Below, one piece after another: positions 45,087 through 53,958 of a stretch of DNA of 64,000 nt (the first letter of the stretch is position 1; every line of letters starts with the position of its first letter). This stretch comes from Herbaspirillum hiltneri N3 (GTDB taxonomy: Bacteria > Pseudomonadota > Gammaproteobacteria > Burkholderiales > Burkholderiaceae_D): positions 3,224,001 through 3,288,000 of the forward strand of contig NZ_CP011409.1 in NCBI RefSeq assembly GCF_001267925.1, in the 5' to 3' direction. Under the pieces are notes generated by a model, which had not been told where the DNA came from, ran no database searches, and worked only from the letters and a program-made list of their open reading frames with translations. The translations under genes were made by a program, and so were the position numbers.

Positions 45087-45911
45087 CTACTCCAAGCCTT
45101 TGGCCTCCGCCAGGCGACGCGCCGCCTTGCCGCCTTCGCTGGCCCAAAATGCCGTATCGGCGGCCTGGATGCGCTGCGCCGAATTCTCCATGTGACGCAA
45201 GGCCGCCGCACGCGCAGCATCGGCGTCGCCGTCGTCGATCGCCTGCGCAATCACGGCATGCTCGTTGCGCACCTGCTGGCCGAAATCCTCCCGGCGCGCC
45301 TCGTTGATGCGCGCGACCCGGATCGCCGCCTGCAGGAACTGGCTCAGGAACTGCAACAGCGAGGTGTATAGCGGATTGTGCGCCGCCTCGGAAATCGCCG
45401 CATGGAAAGCGAAGTCTTCCGGCACGCCGTCGCGCCCCGCCAGTACCGCCTTGTCGATATCCTTCAATGCCTGCCGGATGCGTTGGTTCTGCGCCTTGGT
45501 GCGGCGCTGTGCCGCCAGCGCCGCCATCTCGCCCTCGACGCCGCGGCGCAATTCGATCACGCGCAACACTGCCTGGATCGAGTCGTGCACATCGATATCG
45601 AGCCGGAACGGGGTGGCGTTGTTCGGCTCCAGCACCACGGTGCCGCTGCCGCGCCGCGACCCGACCAGGCCCTCCGACTTGAGCCGCGAAATCGCTTCAC
45701 GGATGACGGTGCGGCTGACCTGGAAACGTTCGGTCAGTTCATTCTCGGAAGGCATGCGCGCGCCCGGTGCGAAATCGCCCTGGCGGATCTGCTCGACCAG
45801 CGCGCCGGTCACGCGATCGGCCAGCGTCCCCTTGGCGGAATCGGGTGCGCCGGACGGTGCGGTGCGGGAAACAGTTTTGGAAAGCTGAGTATTTTTCATG
45901 TTGATTGACAT
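45087..45911 (-). CDS. GntR-family regulator, FadR subfamily (FCD domain)
   Basis: 274 residues from ATG 45911; ATG 45899 (MKNTQLSK) is an alternative. The GntR winged helix (about 30-100) reads ALVEQIRQGDFAPGARMPSENELTERFQVSRTVIREAISRLKSEGLVGSRRGSGTVV. The FCD ligand domain (about 115-245) contains the metal-binding His pattern (EDFAFHAAISEAAHN ... NEHAVIAQAI ... ALRHMEN). It is divergent from denD and probably responds to erythronate or a related sugar acid. Confidence 0.93.
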   Translation of the reverse strand: MSINMKNTQLSKTVSRTAPSGAPDSAKGTLADRVTGALVEQIRQGDFAPGARMPSENELTERFQVSRTVIREAISRLKSEGLVGSRRGSGTVVLEPNNATPFRLDIDVHDSIQAVLRVIELRRGVEGEMAALAAQRRTKAQNQRIRQALKDIDKAVLAGRDGVPEDFAFHAAISEAAHNPLYTSLLQFLSQFLQAAIRVARINEARREDFGQQVRNEHAVIAQAIDDGDADAARAAALRHMENSAQRIQAADTAFWASEGGKAARRLAEAKGLE

Positions 45912-45939
45912 GATACCGCTTTCTTCTTACACTGATCGC

Positions 45940-45958
45940 AAAGTTGTATGACAACTTT
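45940..45958. promoter_or_regulatory. FadR-type GntR operator between gntR and denD
   Basis: AAAGTTGT-ATG-ACAACTTT, perfect 8-bp arms containing the TTGTNNNACAA core known for FadR-subfamily regulators. Confidence 0.85.
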
Positions 45959-46032
45959 ACAGTTTCACCCAATCAAACAGCAATCTGTTCATAGCCCGCA
46001 GCGAGGGGCACGAGCAGGTCAAAGGAGAACAC

Positions 46033-47007
46033 ATGCATATTGTCATCACCGGCGGCGCCGGTTTCCTGGGCAGTCGCCTGGCGCGTCAATTGCTCAAGCG
46101 CGGTCAGCTGACCGGCAGCGACGGCAAGCAGCAAACCATCAGCCGCATCACCCTGCTCGACGTCGTGGCCGCGCAAGGCTTCGACGATGCGCGCATTGAA
46201 GCGGTGGTCGGCGACATCGCCGACGCTGCGGTGATCGAACGCGCCATCACCAGGGACACGCAATCGATCTTCCATCTGGCGGCCATTGTCAGCGGCCAGG
46301 CCGAAGCCGATTTCGAACTCGGCATGAAGATCAACTTCGACGCCACCCGCCTCATCCTGGAACGCGCCCGTGCGCTCGGCACCAAGCCGCGCGTGGTGTT
46401 CACCAGCTCGGTGGCGGTGTTCGGCGGCGACCTGCCGGCGCAAGTTCCCGACAACGCGCTGCTGATGCCGCAAAGTTCTTACGGCGCACAAAAGGTGATG
46501 GGCGAATTGCTGGTCAACGACTACAGCCGCAAGGGTTTCATCGACGGCCGCGCGCTGCGCATGCCGACCATTTCAGTGCGTCCCGGCGCGCCCAACAAGG
46601 CCGCGTCGAGCTTCGCCAGCGGCATCATCCGCGAACCGCTCAACGGCCAGCCTTCGGTCTGTCCGGTCGCGCCCGAGACGCGCATGTGGCTGATGTCGCC
46701 GCGCAAGGCCATCGACAACCTGATCCACGGTCACGAAATCAATGGAGCCGATCTCGGCCTGGCGCGCTTCCTCAGCATCGATGGCCTGTCGGTCTCGGTG
46801 CGCCAGATGGTCGATGCGCTGGAACAGGTTGCCGGCGCCGACGTCGTCAAGCTGATCGAATGGAAGGAAGACGAAACCATCAAGCGCATCGTCAATTCCT
46901 GGCCCGGCAGCTTCGAAGCCAAGCGCGCCAAGGCGCTGGGTTTCACTGCGGACAGCGATTTCGCCGGCATCGTGAAGGCGCATATCGAGGATGAAGTGAA
47001 GAAGTAA
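46033..47007 (+). CDS. denD: DenD-like D-erythronate dehydrogenase (extended SDR)
   Basis: 324 residues. The NAD motif is IVITGGAGFLGSRLARQLL; catalytic Ser-Ser (VVFTSSVAVFGG) and YxxxK (YGAQK) are present. The segment ALRMPTISVRPGAPNKAASSFASGIIREPLNGQ is characteristic of DenD, which oxidises D-erythronate at C2. The usual partners (DUF1537 kinase OtnK, isomerase, aldolase) are not in the window, so the pathway is incomplete here. It is preceded by AAAGGAGAAC and controlled by the divergent GntR. Confidence 0.88.
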   Translation: MHIVITGGAGFLGSRLARQLLKRGQLTGSDGKQQTISRITLLDVVAAQGFDDARIEAVVGDIADAAVIERAITRDTQSIFHLAAIVSGQAEADFELGMKINFDATRLILERARALGTKPRVVFTSSVAVFGGDLPAQVPDNALLMPQSSYGAQKVMGELLVNDYSRKGFIDGRALRMPTISVRPGAPNKAASSFASGIIREPLNGQPSVCPVAPETRMWLMSPRKAIDNLIHGHEINGADLGLARFLSIDGLSVSVRQMVDALEQVAGADVVKLIEWKEDETIKRIVNSWPGSFEAKRAKALGFTADSDFAGIVKAHIEDEVKK

Positions 47008-47027
47008 TCCGCGATTGCTTCCTGCGG

Positions 47028-47061
47028 AAACGGCGCCGGTTCATACAACGGCGCCGTTTTT
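47028..47061 (+). terminator. Rho-independent terminator after denD
   Basis: An 11-bp stem, AAACGGCGCCG with CGGCGCCGTTT, with a 10-base loop and terminal T run. Confidence 0.85.
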
Positions 47062-47133
47062 GTTTCCGGCGCAAAGCGAGAAGATGAATCTGGAGAAAAT
47101 GAATCGGTCGCGCGGCTGCCTGCCATGCGTCCA

Positions 47134-47160
47134 TAAAAAAAGCGCGGATAAATCCGCGCT
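47134..47160 (-). terminator. Rho-independent terminator of the mms operon
   Basis: Read on the minus strand: AGCGCGGAT, a 2-base centre, ATCCGCGCT, then TTTTTT. It lies 57 bases beyond the mmsB stop. Confidence 0.85.
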
Positions 47161-47216
47161 GAATTGGAGACTGCAAGTTGTGCCGTTCCCCCGCCACAAC
47201 TTTCCCTTCACATCCG

Positions 47217-48110
47217 CTACTTCGCTTTCGCCAGCATGTTGAACACGCTGGAAAAATCCAGTCCGCCCGATCCCGACTTGCTGTGGATGTCGTACAGATT
47301 GCGCGCCAAGGCGCCCATCGGCACGCTGCTGCCGGTAGCCAGCGCGTTCTCGACGGCCAGGCCCAGGTCCTTGAGCATCAGGTCGACGCCGAAGCCGCCG
47401 GCGTAGCCTTTCGATGCCGGCGCATTTTCCATCACGCCGGGGCAAGGATTGTAGACTTCCAGCGTCCAGTTGCGGCCCGAGCTCTTGGACATCACTTCCG
47501 ACAAGACCTTGGGGTCCATGCCGTTGGCGATGCCGAGGCGGATCGCTTCGGAGGTGCCAATCATCAGGATGCCCAGCAGCATGTTGTTGCACACCTTGAC
47601 GGTCTGGCCGCTGCCGCTGGCGCCGGCGTGGTAGATCGCCTTGCCCATCTTTTCGAGATAGGGCCGGGCGAGAGCGAAACCGTCGTCGGTGCCGCCGACC
47701 ATGAAGGTCAGCGTTCCGGCAGTGGCGCCGCCGGTGCCGCCGGAGACCGGGGCGTCCAGCATGGTGTAGCCTTTTTCCAGCGCGGCGGCGGCGACCTTGC
47801 GGGCGCTTTCCGGAGCGATGGTCGAGCAGTCGATCAGCAGGGTGCCGGGCCTGATGTTAGCCAGGATGCCCTTGTCACCGAGGTAGATCGACTCGACGTG
47901 CTTGCTGGCCGGCAGCATGGTGATAACGACCTTGGCCTTGGTCACGGCGGCCATGGCATCGGCTTCCGTGACGCCGCCGGACTCGACCAGCTTGTCGACG
48001 CTGGCCTTGACCAGGTCATGCCCGCTGACCGCATAGCCCGCCTTGACCAGGTTCTGCGCCATGGGCAAGCCCATGTTGCCCAGGCCAATGAAAACGATAT
48101 CGGCGCTCAT
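47217..48110 (-). CDS. mmsB: MmsB: 3-hydroxyisobutyrate dehydrogenase
   Basis: 297 residues of the beta-hydroxyacid dehydrogenase family. The NAD motif is FIGLGNMGLPMAQNLVKAGYAVSG, the substrate motif DAPVSGGTGGATAGTLTFMVGG, and the catalytic Lys is in GSGQTVKVCNNMLLG. It oxidises 3-hydroxyisobutyrate to methylmalonate semialdehyde in valine breakdown. It follows mmsA by 33 bases, which supports the assignment over other family members. Confidence 0.93.
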   Translation of the reverse strand: MSADIVFIGLGNMGLPMAQNLVKAGYAVSGHDLVKASVDKLVESGGVTEADAMAAVTKAKVVITMLPASKHVESIYLGDKGILANIRPGTLLIDCSTIAPESARKVAAAALEKGYTMLDAPVSGGTGGATAGTLTFMVGGTDDGFALARPYLEKMGKAIYHAGASGSGQTVKVCNNMLLGILMIGTSEAIRLGIANGMDPKVLSEVMSKSSGRNWTLEVYNPCPGVMENAPASKGYAGGFGVDLMLKDLGLAVENALATGSSVPMGALARNLYDIHSKSGSGGLDFSSVFNMLAKAK

Positions 48111-48143
48111 GTTGTTCTCCTCTGCTTGTTCAATGGCGGATGC

Positions 48144-49652
48144 TTACTTCAGCGAGATGGTCGTGTTGACCTGGCCGGCCTCTTCATCCGGCGCATACCA
48201 GCGCGCGGTCACGGTCTTGGTCTGCGTCCAGAACAGTACCGCCTGCTTGCCGTTCGGGCCGAGATCGCCGAGCTTGGAAGCGCGCGAACCGGTAAAGCTG
48301 AAATACGCCACAGGCACCGGGATCGGCACGTTGATGCCGACCTGGCCGACGTCGATTTCGTTCTGGAACTTGCGTGCCGCCCAACCGGACGAGGTGAAGA
48401 TCGAGGTGCCGTTGCCGTTCGGATTGGCGTTGATGAAAGCGATGGCGTCGTCCAGGGTGTCGACTTCGACGATGCACATCGCCGGTCCGAAGATCTCCTG
48501 TTCGTAGATGTCCATGCCGGCCTTGACGCCGGTGAACACGGTCGGGCCGACGAAGTTGCCGGACTCGTTGCCGGGCACCTTGCAGTTGCGGCCGTCGAGC
48601 AGCAGCTTGGCGCCCTGCTCCACGCCGACGCCGATCAGGCGCTCGACACGTTCCTTGGCGGCCTTGGAAACCAGCGGGCCGACATCGGCCTTGCGATCGC
48701 TGCCCGGACCGACTTTCATCGCCTTGGAGCGCTCGACGATTTCCGGGATCCATTCCTTGGTCTTGCCGACCAGAACCACCACCGAGTTCGCCATGCAACG
48801 CTGGCCGGCCGCGCCGAATGCTGCACCCAGCAAGTTGTTGATGGCTTGATCCTTCGGTGCGTCAGGCAGCACGATGCAGTGGTTCTTGGCGCCCATCATG
48901 CACTGTGCGCGCTTGCCGGCTTCGCTGGCGCGGCGGTAGACGTGGGTGCCGACATTGGTCGAACCGATGAAGGACACGGCCTTGATATCGGGATGATCGC
49001 AGATCATGTTGGCGACGTCAGGACCGCCATGCACCACGTTCAGCACGCCCGGCGGCAGGCCGGCCTTGTTGGCCAGTTCGACCAGGAACAGCGACGAGGT
49101 CGGATCCTGTTCGGACGGCTTGAGCACGAAGGTGTTGCCGCAGGCGACCGCGATCGGGAACATGAAGCAAGGCAGCATGACCGGGAAGTTGAACGCGGTG
49201 ATGCCGGCGCCCACGCCGATCGGCTGGTGAATGGTGTAGACGTCGACGCCGCCGGCCACGTTCTCGGCCAGCTCGCCCAGTTGCAGCGAAGTGATCGAAC
49301 AGGCGTGCTCCACCACTTCGAGGCCGCGCATGACTTCGCCTTCGGCGTCCGGCAGAGTCTTGCCGTGCTCACGCGTGATCAGTTCGGCCAGCGGCGCGAT
49401 ATTGTCGCGCAGCAGTTGCTGGAACTTGAGCATGATGCGCATGCGTTGCGCCAGCGAAGTATTGCGCCAGGTCTTGAACGCCTCCTTGGCGTTGGCGACG
49501 GCACGATCGACTTCCTCCTTGGTTGCGAACGGCACGCGCGCGACGACTTCCTGCGTGGCCGGATTGAGCACGTCGCGCCATTCTTTCGAAGTCGACTGGA
49601 CGTGTTCGCCGTTGATGTAGAGGGGAACGTTAGGAATGTTGGCTTGGCTCAT
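48144..49652 (-). CDS. mmsA: MmsA: CoA-acylating methylmalonate-semialdehyde dehydrogenase
   Basis: 502 residues. ALDH fold with KPSEQDP cofactor contacts, the nucleophilic Cys in AAGQRCMANS, and ITREHGKTLPDAEGEVMRGLEVVEHAC. The MmsA-specific sequence IYTIHQP-like/PIGVGAGITAFNFPVMLPCFMFPIAVACGNTF supports the CoA-dependent type. It converts methylmalonate semialdehyde to propionyl-CoA, and malonate semialdehyde to acetyl-CoA. It lies between the binding protein and mmsB in one transcription unit. Confidence 0.95.
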   Translation of the reverse strand: MSQANIPNVPLYINGEHVQSTSKEWRDVLNPATQEVVARVPFATKEEVDRAVANAKEAFKTWRNTSLAQRMRIMLKFQQLLRDNIAPLAELITREHGKTLPDAEGEVMRGLEVVEHACSITSLQLGELAENVAGGVDVYTIHQPIGVGAGITAFNFPVMLPCFMFPIAVACGNTFVLKPSEQDPTSSLFLVELANKAGLPPGVLNVVHGGPDVANMICDHPDIKAVSFIGSTNVGTHVYRRASEAGKRAQCMMGAKNHCIVLPDAPKDQAINNLLGAAFGAAGQRCMANSVVVLVGKTKEWIPEIVERSKAMKVGPGSDRKADVGPLVSKAAKERVERLIGVGVEQGAKLLLDGRNCKVPGNESGNFVGPTVFTGVKAGMDIYEQEIFGPAMCIVEVDTLDDAIAFINANPNGNGTSIFTSSGWAARKFQNEIDVGQVGINVPIPVPVAYFSFTGSRASKLGDLGPNGKQAVLFWTQTKTVTARWYAPDEEAGQVNTTISLK

Positions 49653-49746
49653 GATGCATTTTCCATAGTGATGTAGAAGGAACCGGCAATCGTGTCAAAC
49701 CCGCGTCGGAGATGGTTGGCAGGTAAAACACGACTCCCGGAAAAAC

Positions 49747-50961
49747 TTATTTGACCAGCGGGCAAGCCGCGTCCATCGGACGGAAGGCTTGTTGCGCAGG
49801 AATGGTCGACAGCAATTTCAGGTAATCCCAGGGCGCCTTCGATTCAGCCGGCGACTTGACCTGGTACAGGTACATGTCGTGGATCACGCGGCCATCAGGA
49901 CGGATCGAGGCATTGCGCATGACGACGTCGCTGATCGGAATCTCGCGCATTTTTTGCGAGACGACTTTCCAGTCGGCGGTCTTGGCGGCGGCGCGCGCCT
50001 TCAGGAAGTGGTACACGCTGGAATACACGCCGGCCTGCACCATGGTCGGCTTGTTGTTCTTGAACTGCGCTTCAAAACGCTTGGAGAAACCACGCGTCTG
50101 TTCGTCGTAATCCCAGTAGAAGCCGTCGGTGTAGACCAGGCCCTGGGCGGCATCGAGACCGAGTGCATGGACATCGGACAGGAACACCAGCAGCGCCACC
50201 AGGCGTTGATCCTTGCCGCCCACGGCGAACGAACGCGCCTGCTTGATCGCGTTGACGACGTCGGTGCCGCCGTCAGCCAGGCCGATCACCTGGGCCTTGG
50301 AAGCCTGCGCCTGCAGCAGGAAGGACGAGAAGTCGGAAGCGTTCAGCGGATGACGGACCGAACCCAGCACGGTGCCGCCGTTGGCCTTGACGACGTCGGA
50401 GGCGTCCTTCTCCAGCGAGTGGCCGAAGGCGTAGTCAACCGTGACGAAATACCAGGACTTGTTGCCCAGCTTGGTCAGCGCAGCAGCCGCACCGGCCGCT
50501 TGCGAATAGGTGTCGAACATCCAGTGGAAACCATTGGACGCGCATTCGGCAGTGGTCAGCGCGCCGGTGGCCGGGCCGCTATACATGGCGATGCCGCCCT
50601 TTTCCTTGATCAGCTTCTGCACAGCCAGCGCCACCGACGAATTGGTCAGGTCGGCGATTGCCTCGACCTTGTCGCGGTCCAGCCATTCACGTGCGCGCGT
50701 CACGCCGACGTCGGGCTTGTTCTGGTTGTCGGCTGACAGCACTTCGATCTTCATGCCCTTGCATTCGGCCTTGAGGCAATCCTCGATCGCCAGCCTGGCT
50801 GCGACCACCGAACCCTGGCCGCCCATGGCGGAGTACGGACCGGACATGTCGGTCAGGATGCCGATTTTGACGGTGTCGGAGTTTTGCGCCTGGACGGCGC
50901 CGGAAATACAGGTCAGGGAAAGCGCTGCGACGGCCAGGCCGGCGCGGATATTCTTTTGCAT
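49747..50961 (-). CDS. Periplasmic ABC substrate-binding protein, branched-chain amino acid type
   Basis: 404 residues. A Sec signal (MQKNIRAGLAVAALSLTCISGAVQA) precedes a type I periplasmic binding fold (Peripla_BP_6), including VKIGILTDMSGPYSAMGGQGSVVAARLAIEDCL and GHSLEKDASDVVKANGGTVLGSVRHPLNASDFSSFLLQAQASKAQVIGLADGG. No permease or ATPase genes lie nearby, so it must use a transporter encoded elsewhere. Its position ahead of mmsA and mmsB suggests a valine-related or 3-hydroxy-acid ligand; that is inference. Confidence 0.92.
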   Translation of the reverse strand: MQKNIRAGLAVAALSLTCISGAVQAQNSDTVKIGILTDMSGPYSAMGGQGSVVAARLAIEDCLKAECKGMKIEVLSADNQNKPDVGVTRAREWLDRDKVEAIADLTNSSVALAVQKLIKEKGGIAMYSGPATGALTTAECASNGFHWMFDTYSQAAGAAAALTKLGNKSWYFVTVDYAFGHSLEKDASDVVKANGGTVLGSVRHPLNASDFSSFLLQAQASKAQVIGLADGGTDVVNAIKQARSFAVGGKDQRLVALLVFLSDVHALGLDAAQGLVYTDGFYWDYDEQTRGFSKRFEAQFKNNKPTMVQAGVYSSVYHFLKARAAAKTADWKVVSQKMREIPISDVVMRNASIRPDGRVIHDMYLYQVKSPAESKAPWDYLKLLSTIPAQQAFRPMDAACPLVK

Positions 50962-51067
50962 GGAGTCTCCTCGTTTATATATTTTTATGAAATTGCTCTG
51001 TGGCGATTTCGAGGTTCATTTTGCATGTGCGTTAATATCGTTACAATAACCAATAATTCAAAAGCCT

Positions 51068-51083
51068 TTTGCATAATTGCAAA
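51068..51083. promoter_or_regulatory. Palindrome before the LysR gene
   Basis: TTTGCA-TAAT-TGCAAA lies 30 bases before the LysR ATG. It is a possible LysR or other regulatory site in the divergent region. Confidence 0.45.
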
Positions 51084-51113
51084 GACATGACAAAAATGCA
51101 CAATGGAGACAAG

Positions 51114-52031
51114 ATGCTGGATTGGGACAACCTGCGGGTATTTCTCGAGCTTACGCGCAGCCAGGGATTGGTCGATGCCGCCAAGAAACTCGGCATCGAT
51201 CATTCGACCGTATCGCGGCGCATCAAGCGCTTCGAAGATCAGGTCGGCAGTCAGCTGTTCGACCGCAACAATCACGGCTACAGCCTGACCGCCGACGGCT
51301 ACCGGCTGGTGGAATACGCGGAGAAGATAGAAAGCACCGTCTACGCCGCCGCCGAAGAACTGGGCGGCCATAACAGGCTGCTGTCGGGCCAGGTGCGCCT
51401 GGGCGCGACGGAGGGCTTCGGCACCTTCGTATTGGCGCCGCACATCGCGCATTTCTGCGCGCGCAATCCGCACATCTCGGTGGACATGCTGCCGATGCCG
51501 CGATTCGTCAATCTGTCCAAGCGCGAGGCCGACATCAGCGTGACCATCGAGCGGCCGGTCAGCGGTAATTACGTTGTCACGAAACTGGCGGACTATGCCC
51601 TGAAGCTGTACGCCACACCGGCCTATCTCGACGGCCATCCGCCCGTGCGCAGCGTGGACGATCTCGAGTCGCATGCCTTCATCGGCTATATTGACGATCT
51701 GGTGTTCAGCGAAGAACTGCGCTACAAGGAGAACATCGCGCCCGAGGCTTTTCGCGCCTTCCGCAGCACCAGCGTGATCGCGCAATACACGGCGGCACGC
51801 AGCGGCCAGGCGCTGGCGATCCTGCCCTGCTTCCTGGCCCAGCAGTCGGACGACCTGGTGCCGGTGCTGCCCGATGAAGTCGAAATCAAGCGCTCGTTCT
51901 GGCTGGTGGCCGCCAGTGAACAGCGGCACGTGGCGCGGGTGTCGGCCTTATGGAGCTACCTGCGCGACTGTATGGAGCCGAACAAGGAATTTTTGATGGG
52001 GAAGTCGCGTCAGATGACGTGGATCAAATGA
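51114..52031 (+). CDS. LysR-family regulator divergent from the mms operon
   Basis: 305 residues. The N-terminal helix-turn-helix (LRVFLELTRSQGLVDAAKKLGIDHSTVSRRIKRFEDQVGSQLFDR) precedes a periplasmic-binding-like effector domain. ATG 51114 is preceded by GGAGACAAG; the frame extends to 51069 but without a site. It is divergent from the binding protein-mmsA-mmsB unit and probably regulates it; the inducer is unknown. Confidence 0.93.
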   Translation: MLDWDNLRVFLELTRSQGLVDAAKKLGIDHSTVSRRIKRFEDQVGSQLFDRNNHGYSLTADGYRLVEYAEKIESTVYAAAEELGGHNRLLSGQVRLGATEGFGTFVLAPHIAHFCARNPHISVDMLPMPRFVNLSKREADISVTIERPVSGNYVVTKLADYALKLYATPAYLDGHPPVRSVDDLESHAFIGYIDDLVFSEELRYKENIAPEAFRAFRSTSVIAQYTAARSGQALAILPCFLAQQSDDLVPVLPDEVEIKRSFWLVAASEQRHVARVSALWSYLRDCMEPNKEFLMGKSRQMTWIK

Positions 52032-52109
52032 GAACGCGCAACCAGCGCGCATTGTATGTGTTTCAGCAATCCCACCAGAGCCTCCCGGCTCGCACATCAG
52101 GAGATCAGC

Positions 52110-52691
52110 ATGGCAGCAAAGAAGATTTTATTGTTGACCGGCGACTTTGCCGAAGATTACGAGACCATGGTGCCCTTCCAGGCGCTGCAAATGGTCGGTC
52201 ACACGGTGCACGCCGTCTGCCCCGGCAAGAAGGCCGGCGACAAGATCAAGACTGCCATCCACGATTTTGAAGGCGACCAGACCTATACCGAAAAGCCGGG
52301 CCACCAGTTCGCGCTCAATGCCAGCTTCGACGACGTCGATCCGGCCAAATACGACGCCGTTGTCATTGCCGGCGGCCGCGCGCCGGAATACCTGCGCCTG
52401 GACGCCAAGGTGATCGCCATCGTGCGCCATTTCGCCGAAGCGAAGAAGCCGATCGCGGCGGTCTGCCACGGCGCGCAGTTGTTGGCGGCGGCGGGCGTGA
52501 TCGAGGGCAAGAAGATTTCGGCTTATCCGGCCTGCGCGCCGGAAGTCAAACTGGCCGGCGGCCACTATGCCGAGATCGCCGTCGACAGCGCCGTCACCGA
52601 CGGCAACTTCGTCACCTCGCCGGCATGGCCGGGGCATCCGGAGTGGCTGGCGCAGTTCCTCAAGGTGCTGGGCACGGAGATCAAGCTGTAG
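52110..52691 (+). CDS. DJ-1/PfpI-family protein
   Basis: 193 residues with the flavodoxin-like DJ-1 fold. The nucleophile elbow is [14 protein letters not shown], with an acidic partner in FAEDYET. The PfpI subgroup includes intracellular proteases and glyoxalase III or deglycase-like enzymes; activity cannot be chosen from sequence. CAGGAG precedes the ATG, and a terminator follows the stop. Confidence 0.92.
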   Translation: MAAKKILLLTGDFAEDYETMVPFQALQMVGHTVHAVCPGKKAGDKIKTAIHDFEGDQTYTEKPGHQFALNASFDDVDPAKYDAVVIAGGRAPEYLRLDAKVIAIVRHFAEAKKPIAAVCHGAQLLAAAGVIEGKKISAYPACAPEVKLAGGHYAEIAVDSAVTDGNFVTSPAWPGHPEWLAQFLKVLGTEIKL

Positions 52692-52707
52692 TCTTTTGCT
52701 TAGCCCG

Positions 52708-52745
52708 AAAAAAAGCCGCAGCCTGTGATGGGCTGCGGCTTTTTT
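52708..52745 (+). terminator. Rho-independent terminator after the DJ-1 gene
   Basis: AAAAAAGCCGCAGCC, loop TGTGATG, GGCTGCGGCTTTTTT. The A run makes it usable from the minus-strand hydratase gene as well. Confidence 0.93.
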
Positions 52746-52759
52746 ACGTCATTTGCTGC

Positions 52760-53551
52760 TCAACGCCTGGCGATCCAGGCCGGCGATTCCTTTTCGAGGA
52801 AGGCGCGCAGGCCCTCCTTGCCCTCATCCGACGCGCGCAGATCGGCGATCACGCCGATGGTGTAGTCGCGCAGCGCCGGCGTGGCGGGCAAGGGATTGGC
52901 GACCTGCGCCAGCTCCTTGGCTCGCCGCATGGCCTGCGGGCCGTTGGCCAGCAAGGTGGCGATGATTTGTTCGGTCTTTGCCTCCAGCTCCGCCGCCGGC
53001 ACCACTTCATGCACCAGGTCGATGGCGGCGGCGCGGATGGCCGTGAAGCGCTCGGCGGTAACGAAGTAGCGGCGCGCCTGCGACGTGCCGATCTTGGCGA
53101 TCACGTACGGACTGATGACCGCAGGCGCCAGGCCGAGCTTGACTTCCGACAGCGCGAAAAACGCCTGGTCGCTGGCGATAGCGACGTCGCAACAGGCCAC
53201 CAGGCCGACGCCTCCGCCCATCACCGTGCCCTGGATACGCGCCACGGTCGGGCATGGGAAATTGTTGAGGTTTTCCATCAGCGCGGCGAGCTGGTGCGCG
53301 TCCTTGATGTTGTCCTCGCGCGTGGCGTCGGCCATGCGGCGCATCCAGCCGAGATCGGCGCCGGCGGAAAAGGATTTGCCGGTCGAGGCCAGCACCAGCA
53401 CCTTGACTTGCGGGTTGTCGCGCGCTTGCGCGATCAAGTCGATCAGATGGGCGATCAACAGGTCGTCGAAGGCGTTGTGGACTTCGGGGCGGTTCAGGGT
53501 GATGGTGGCTACCCCGCGCGCGTCGATGGCGAGATCGGCGGCTTGGCTCAT
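52760..53551 (-). CDS. Enoyl-CoA hydratase/isomerase family protein (LiuC-like)
   Basis: 263 residues of the crotonase fold. The oxyanion-hole segments are FSAGADLGWMRRMA and IQGTVMGGGVGLVACCDVAIASDQAFFALSEVKLGLAPAVISPYV, and the catalytic Glu position is in the latter. The GADLGWM and SEVKLGLAPAVISP sequences are close to methylglutaconyl-CoA hydratases of leucine breakdown. No leucine-pathway neighbours are present, so this stays tentative. Confidence 0.87.
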   Translation of the reverse strand: MSQAADLAIDARGVATITLNRPEVHNAFDDLLIAHLIDLIAQARDNPQVKVLVLASTGKSFSAGADLGWMRRMADATREDNIKDAHQLAALMENLNNFPCPTVARIQGTVMGGGVGLVACCDVAIASDQAFFALSEVKLGLAPAVISPYVIAKIGTSQARRYFVTAERFTAIRAAAIDLVHEVVPAAELEAKTEQIIATLLANGPQAMRRAKELAQVANPLPATPALRDYTIGVIADLRASDEGKEGLRAFLEKESPAWIARR

Positions 53552-53589
53552 GGTGTGCTCCTTTGTCTTCTATTGATTACTTGATGGCT

Positions 53590-53958
53590 GATGGTAAAAG
53601 AAAAATGCGGTCAAGGGGATGTGCGGGAGGAGATTAGCCGGAAATGAGGAGATTGGTTGTCTTTGGGAGGACAAAGGCGGAGGTGAGTGCGGCGGGATTT
53701 GCGGCGGGTTTCGCCCGCTTTGCGGGCGTGCGCGTTTCGGCTTTGCCGAAACATTGCTTTTTGTTCTTGGGATTATTTTTTACGGCGTTAACTTCGAAGC
53801 CGGCTAACGAACGCTGCGCGTCCGGGGATTCGCCTACCTTCGGCAGGCCGCGGTTTCGCTTGCAAGCGAAACCCTTCGAATCCCCCAAGTGATGTGCGCA
53901 GGCACATCACTTGGGGACGTCAAAATAAAAATGCCCGCATCAGCGGGCATTTTTGTTT
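53590..53958. repeat. Hairpin-rich intergenic element, probable dispersed repeat
   Basis: Perfect inverted repeats lie in a row: GCCCGC/GCGGGC (53713-53727), TTTCGGC/GCCGAAA (53735-53751), the 22-bp palindrome at 53852-53873 (GGTTTCGCTTG and complement) and a 15-bp-arm hairpin at 53883-53916 with loop GCAG. Both strands are open for 82-84 codons (53644-53892 plus, 53634-53888 minus from a TTG). The minus frame reads DSKGFACKRNRGLPKVGESPDAQR, which resembles small hypothetical proteins predicted repeatedly in related genomes. I treat it as a repeat element rather than a gene. Confidence 0.55.
53927..53954 (-). terminator. Terminator of the tRNA cluster
   Basis: AAAAATGCCCGC, loop ATCA, GCGGGCATTTTT; on the minus strand it follows the last tRNA-Glu by 5 bases. 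Confidence 0.9.

Noticed and set aside
47178..49676. 832-codon plus-strand open frame opposite mmsB and mmsA
   Set aside because: It spans two well-supported minus-strand genes and reads as low-information Ala/Asp/His-rich noise, a common result of high GC content.
53634..53892. Overlapping 82- and 84-codon frames on opposite strands as genes
   Set aside because: Both are explained by dense palindromes; the minus frame needs a TTG start inside a hairpin.
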